Below, piece after piece: positions 60,623 to 64,000 of a stretch of DNA of 64,000 nucleotides. The stretch covers positions 186,001-250,000 of the forward strand of contig NW_012236512.1 of NCBI RefSeq assembly GCF_000787575.1, given 5' to 3'. Origin of the DNA: Acytostelium subglobosum LB1. Taxonomy: Eukaryota; Evosea; Eumycetozoa; Acytosteliales; Acytosteliaceae. The notes under the pieces were generated by a model. It was not told the DNA's origin. It saw only the letters and a program-made list of their open reading frames with translations, and searched no databases. The translations under genes and the position numbers were made by a program. How positions within the stretch are numbered: position 1 is the stretch's first letter; every line of letters starts with the position of its first letter.

Positions 60623-61126
60623 ATGGAAGAAATAAATTTTGTCAATGATTCGGAATATGATTATGAATACTCTTTTCCAACATCTTCGATATCTTCATCC
60701 TCTGATAATGAAGAATATTATAATAATTTATTTTGGTCAAGACTTATTATTGATAAATCAAGAACAAAGTCTGAAAATGACGTATACAATTATTCCAGTT
60801 TATTGCCAGTTGATAATTATGATGATGATGAACATAAAGATCATAGTGACAATACTTTTTATTATGATCGAAATGTATACTCCTATAGTAATAATTCATT
60901 CAAATCAAGTCCATCTTATATTAAAATATTTGGTCAACCAAAGAATAGAAAGAACAATGTACATAATATAAATGAATTCCAGAGGTATAGAACAAAGACT
61001 CGTAGACATCAAAAGAATATCAGAAAGTGCAAGGACAATCTAATGAGAGGTCGCAGGGAATTGAATTCAATCATTCAAAACCAAGAGATGACCAGAATCA
61101 AACTCGACAGCCTAACAATTCAATAA
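60623..61126 (+). CDS. Hypothetical low-complexity protein, 167 residues
   Basis: A single exon. The N-terminal two thirds are Ser/Asn/Asp/Tyr-rich and probably disordered (YDYEYSF, then SSISSSSDNEEYYNN). The last 50 residues are basic and helical (RYRTKTRRHQKNIRKCKDNL, then RGRRELNSIIQNQ), suggesting nucleic-acid or coiled-coil interaction. Codon use is much more AT-rich than the neighbours, in keeping with a fast-evolving or young gene. No family recognised. Confidence 0.5.
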   Translation: MEEINFVNDSEYDYEYSFPTSSISSSSDNEEYYNNLFWSRLIIDKSRTKSENDVYNYSSLLPVDNYDDDEHKDHSDNTFYYDRNVYSYSNNSFKSSPSYIKIFGQPKNRKNNVHNINEFQRYRTKTRRHQKNIRKCKDNLMRGRRELNSIIQNQEMTRIKLDSLTIQ

Positions 61127-61896
61127 ATAACCTAATTCATATTATATTGTCTTTATTTCTTTTTAATTCCCAAGACAGAGTCAAGTCCATAAGTGTCGAT
61201 AAGAGAGAGAATGATTGGTTGTTTGATCATTGTTAATGCTTGCTTGTTTGTGTATGTGTTGGTGTGTATGTGTGTGTCACAGGGTCATGAGTGTTTCCCA
61301 AGTGTGTGAAAGATTGATTGAGAGAGTGAGTGAGAGAGTGACCAGACTTGGTTGATGGGTTCGAGAGTGGGAGAGAGTGAGAACACACAAACACCTCTCA
61401 TACACCCACACACTAACCTTATCAACAAACAAACAAACAAACAAGGTGGCACCAATAATGATGTGAATGAATGAATGATGAATGAATGAATGAAAGAGGG
61501 ACATAGAACCAATCAATCATTCACTCTCATACTCTACCTACCTCACTCACATTCACATTATCTACATACCTCTCAAGAAGAGAGAGAGAGATAGAGAGTC
61601 TTTAGACGCAGCTCATCAATCAATCAATCAATCAATCAATCATTCTTTCGTTAATTCATTCATTATTTATCATTATTATAAACTACTTGTTACAACATCA
61701 TTCATTCATTCAATCATTCATTCATATATATATATATATACATACATACATTTATGTTAACAAGTTGTAGTAGTTGTTGTAATAAGATAAGATTAAGATT
61801 AAGATAAAGATAGGATTACATATTTATTTAATATAATATACAATAGATATAGTTGTTGAAGATTGAAACAACAACAAAGTAGTAACAGAGAAGCAG
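61127..61896. other. Gene-free region with repeats
   Basis: 770 bases: GTGTGT and GAGAGTGAGTGAG runs (61250-61380), AACA repeats, CATTCATTCAATC tetranucleotides (61610-61730) and AT repeats. The antisense ORFs at 61277-61516 are repeat translations. The last 60 bases form the leader of the NYN-domain gene. Confidence 0.5.
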
Positions 61897-62597
61897 ATGA
61901 CAATGCAGCCTGAACTAGCTGTAAATGTCTTCTGGGATCTGGAGAACTGCTCGGTACCCTCACATATGAGGGGAATACATGTGGTCAATGCAATACGATC
62001 ATTCGCTCTACAACGTGGCGTACTAAAGAATATATCAGCCTTTGCCAATCTAAAGCTGATCAAGGATGAACTGCGCTCCAACCTACAAGAGTGCGGTGTG
62101 CTCCTACACGACGTGTCGCGAAACAAGTCCAATGCATCGGATATCGCTATATTGGTGGAGATACTCAAACTGGTCATCGATAACAAGCCACCTCATTGTA
62201 TCGTCTTGATATCTGGTGATCGAGACTTTAGCAATGTGCTCAACACGCTGACCTTTCGTCGATACCAAGTCTACTTGATACACTCGTCGCACGCCTCTGA
62301 CGTGCTCAAATACTCTGCCACTGCCTCCTACGAATGGTTCTCTCTTCTCCGCGGAACAATCAAGGCGCCAACATCTCCTGTCATGCCACCATCAACTCCA
62401 CCACAACAGCAACAACAGTTATCTTATGGTGGTGGTGGTGGATCGGGTAATGGTATGCAGCAACAACAACAACAGCAACAGCATCAACCACAACAACAAC
62501 AACAGCAACAACAACAACAACAACAGCAGCAACAACAACAGTTCACCAATCTCAATAGTCCATCACATAACAATGTTCGAGAGCATGCTCCTCAGTC

Positions 62598-62631
<34 letters not shown>

Positions 62632-64000
62632 CCACAACAACAACATCAACAACAGCAACAACAACAACAACAACAACTTCAGCAACAACAGCAACAACAA
62701 CAACAACAATTACAACAACAACAACAACAACAGCAGCAACAGCAACAACAACAACAACAGCAACAGCAACAACAACAATATGTACATAATATGCTCAATA
62801 CATCACAATCAATTATCAATCAAACACAAGCACAAACAAAGAATGTTGGCAAGAACGATAAAGTCGACATTGAGAAGGACAGCTTCAAACTGAACGCACC
62901 GCCGCAATCGGACGAGGCCGACACACAGTCGCAGCAGGCCGCCGACGACGCCAATGGGTCCTCGGAGGACACCAGCGGCAACAACTCGCCCACCAACATC
63001 CTGCGGAACCTCAGCTGCGACAGGTTCGCGAATGACGACGTACTCTCTGACCTGACCGAGCAGATCGACCTGTGTAGCAGCAGCGTCGCTGGCGGCGTCA
63101 ATGGGCCCGTCGATGAGAAGAAGAAGTCGACTGACAACGAGCATGCCATGTTCAGCGGCTCGCCCAACCATCTGGAGGTGGACGACGAGGATTTCAACAA
63201 TGAGGAGGATGCCGAGATGCGCGGCAACATGTACGAGGTGGACGATGAGGAGAGCTCTTACGCCGACTTCCAAGAGCCAGGCTCTGACTCTTTCGCCTTT
63301 GGTGGCGATGAGATCATGAGCAGCAGCAACAACCAACATAACAAGTTAATCAAGATGTCAAATAACAACAACAACAACAGTAACAACAACAACTTTGAAA
63401 AGACAACAATGGCCATTCCAAAGGACTATCACCATATCACCTTTACAAACTGTCAGCACCTCAACTCGGTAATAGCAAAGTTCTTCCCACTGCTAGAGAT
63501 GCTGGAGAAGAGCGAGAACAAACGACTGGTATTCTCAGAGATTGGCATCAAGATGCAGTTCCTCAAGCTCGGCTATACAAAGCTCAACAACTACCTGTAT
63601 GACGCGCAAGCCATCGGACTCATCTCGATCAAACAGATCAGACAGATATCGTGGGCCTTTCCCAAAGTCAGCCTGGACAACCGCTCATCATTCGACCTCT
63701 CCAAGAACTTCCAAAAGATCTACTCGCATCTGCTGCTGGCGCTCGAAGGCCTCAAGACCGACTACTTCCGGCCGACCGAGTCACAGATCGTGAAGCGAAT
63801 GAAGAAGCTCGATCTACCTTGCTACAACTTTGACCTCATTCTCATCCCGCTGGCCATGTCTCACTCGCTCATAATCGAAGGAGAGAAGCCCAACCGACTG
63901 GTCTATCCACCGACTGGACGCTATGAGGGCCTGGACCCATCGAACCCCAATCCAGACTACTTCTCACCGCACACCTGGAAGTTGTTTGAGGACTTCCTTC
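61897..64000 (+). CDS. NYN-domain, polyQ, probable LOTUS-domain protein (3' end beyond window)
   Basis: The frame is open from ATG ACA ATG at 61897 to the last base with no stop, so the gene is truncated by the window. Residues about 3-150 are a NYN/PIN-like ribonuclease domain of the MARF1/limkain type: NVFWDLENCSVP and DIAILVEILKLV and LISGDRDFSNVL give the conserved acidic residues, consistent with metal-dependent RNA cleavage. A polyQ-rich segment (62455-62790) and an acidic Ser-rich linker follow. A helical domain (about residues 515-585, RLVFSEIGIKMQFLKLGYTKLNNYLYDA) resembles a LOTUS/OST-HTH RNA-binding module. Post-transcriptional RNA control is the likely role. The long Asn frame 62426-62893 in another phase is only a shadow of the CAA repeat. 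Confidence 0.82.
62459..62782 (+). repeat. CAA/CAG trinucleotide tract coding polyglutamine
   Basis: A dense run of CAA with interspersed CAG, His and Pro codons inside the NYN gene codes for well over 80 glutamines in two blocks, separated by a short unique segment (FTNLNSPSHNNVREHAPQ). Length variation is expected. Confidence 0.9.

Noticed and set aside
61600-61740. CRISPR-like appearance of the CATTCATTCAATC repeats
   Set aside because: Pure tetranucleotide microsatellite without unique spacers, in a eukaryotic genome.
62426-62893. 155-codon poly-Asn ORF
   Set aside because: An out-of-phase reading of the CAA repeat; the correct frame is continuous with NYN and LOTUS-like domains on both sides.

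Overview
The window is nuclear DNA of a dictyostelid social amoeba. The evidence is lineage-specific families (Dicty_CTDC repeat plus filamin-repeat secreted protein, FNIP-repeat proteins, an hssA-like divergent pair, a slob-type FYVE pseudokinase), many short GT-AG introns, CAA/polyQ and Asn runs, and very frequent TCAA/ATCA tetranucleotide repeats. Coding regions are less AT-rich than in Dictyostelium discoideum, so a group 1-3 or Polysphondylium-type species seems more likely than D. discoideum itself. I cannot name the species from sequence alone. About 25 protein-coding genes are supported on both strands, most of them reassembled here from several exons. No tRNA, rRNA or CRISPR array was recognised.

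Layout. 0.4-4.2 kb: an extracellular-matrix type protein and a domesticated Harbinger-like transposase. 4.4-8.9 kb: chaperonin subunit CCT5 and a bacterial-type NAD+-dependent DNA ligase with a likely mitochondrial leader. 9-11.3 kb: a tandem duplication of a small secreted-protein gene plus the start of a divergent four-exon microgene, with one copy decayed. 11.5-15.3 kb: ribosomal protein uL2 (RPL8), twinfilin and a mitochondrial BolA protein. 15.9-25.9 kb: two tandem giant genes encoding CLU-domain proteins with leucine-rich C-termini. 26-27.3 kb: an inverted, nearly identical pair of hssA-like small genes. 27.5-33.6 kb: a C2-AGC kinase, a FYVE pseudokinase with a WH2 tail, and FHIT. 33.7-37.8 kb: two FNIP-repeat proteins. 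38.1-43.5 kb: a tandem lineage-specific family (one pseudogene, two intact genes) whose N-terminal helical part resembles the pore-forming domain of Cry-type crystal proteins. 44.3-50.7 kb: a kelch-SAM protein, a GPI-anchored GH16-fold-like mucin and an FMN reductase. 50.8-57 kb: hypothetical proteins and a 1349-residue coiled-coil TPAK-repeat protein with E2F-like sites upstream. 57.6-60.2 kb: eukaryotic-type 6-phosphofructokinase. 60.6-64 kb: a hypothetical protein and a NYN-domain, polyQ, probable LOTUS-domain RNA-regulatory protein that runs off the window.

Housekeeping genes (CCT5, uL2, twinfilin, BOLA3, FHIT, PFK) are interleaved with young tandem or inverted families. The families sit in three clusters (9-11 kb, 16-27 kb, 38-43.5 kb), and these hold most of the unusual biology. 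All coding coordinates below span start codon to stop codon; exon limits given in the evidence were read by eye from GT/AG sites and reading frame.
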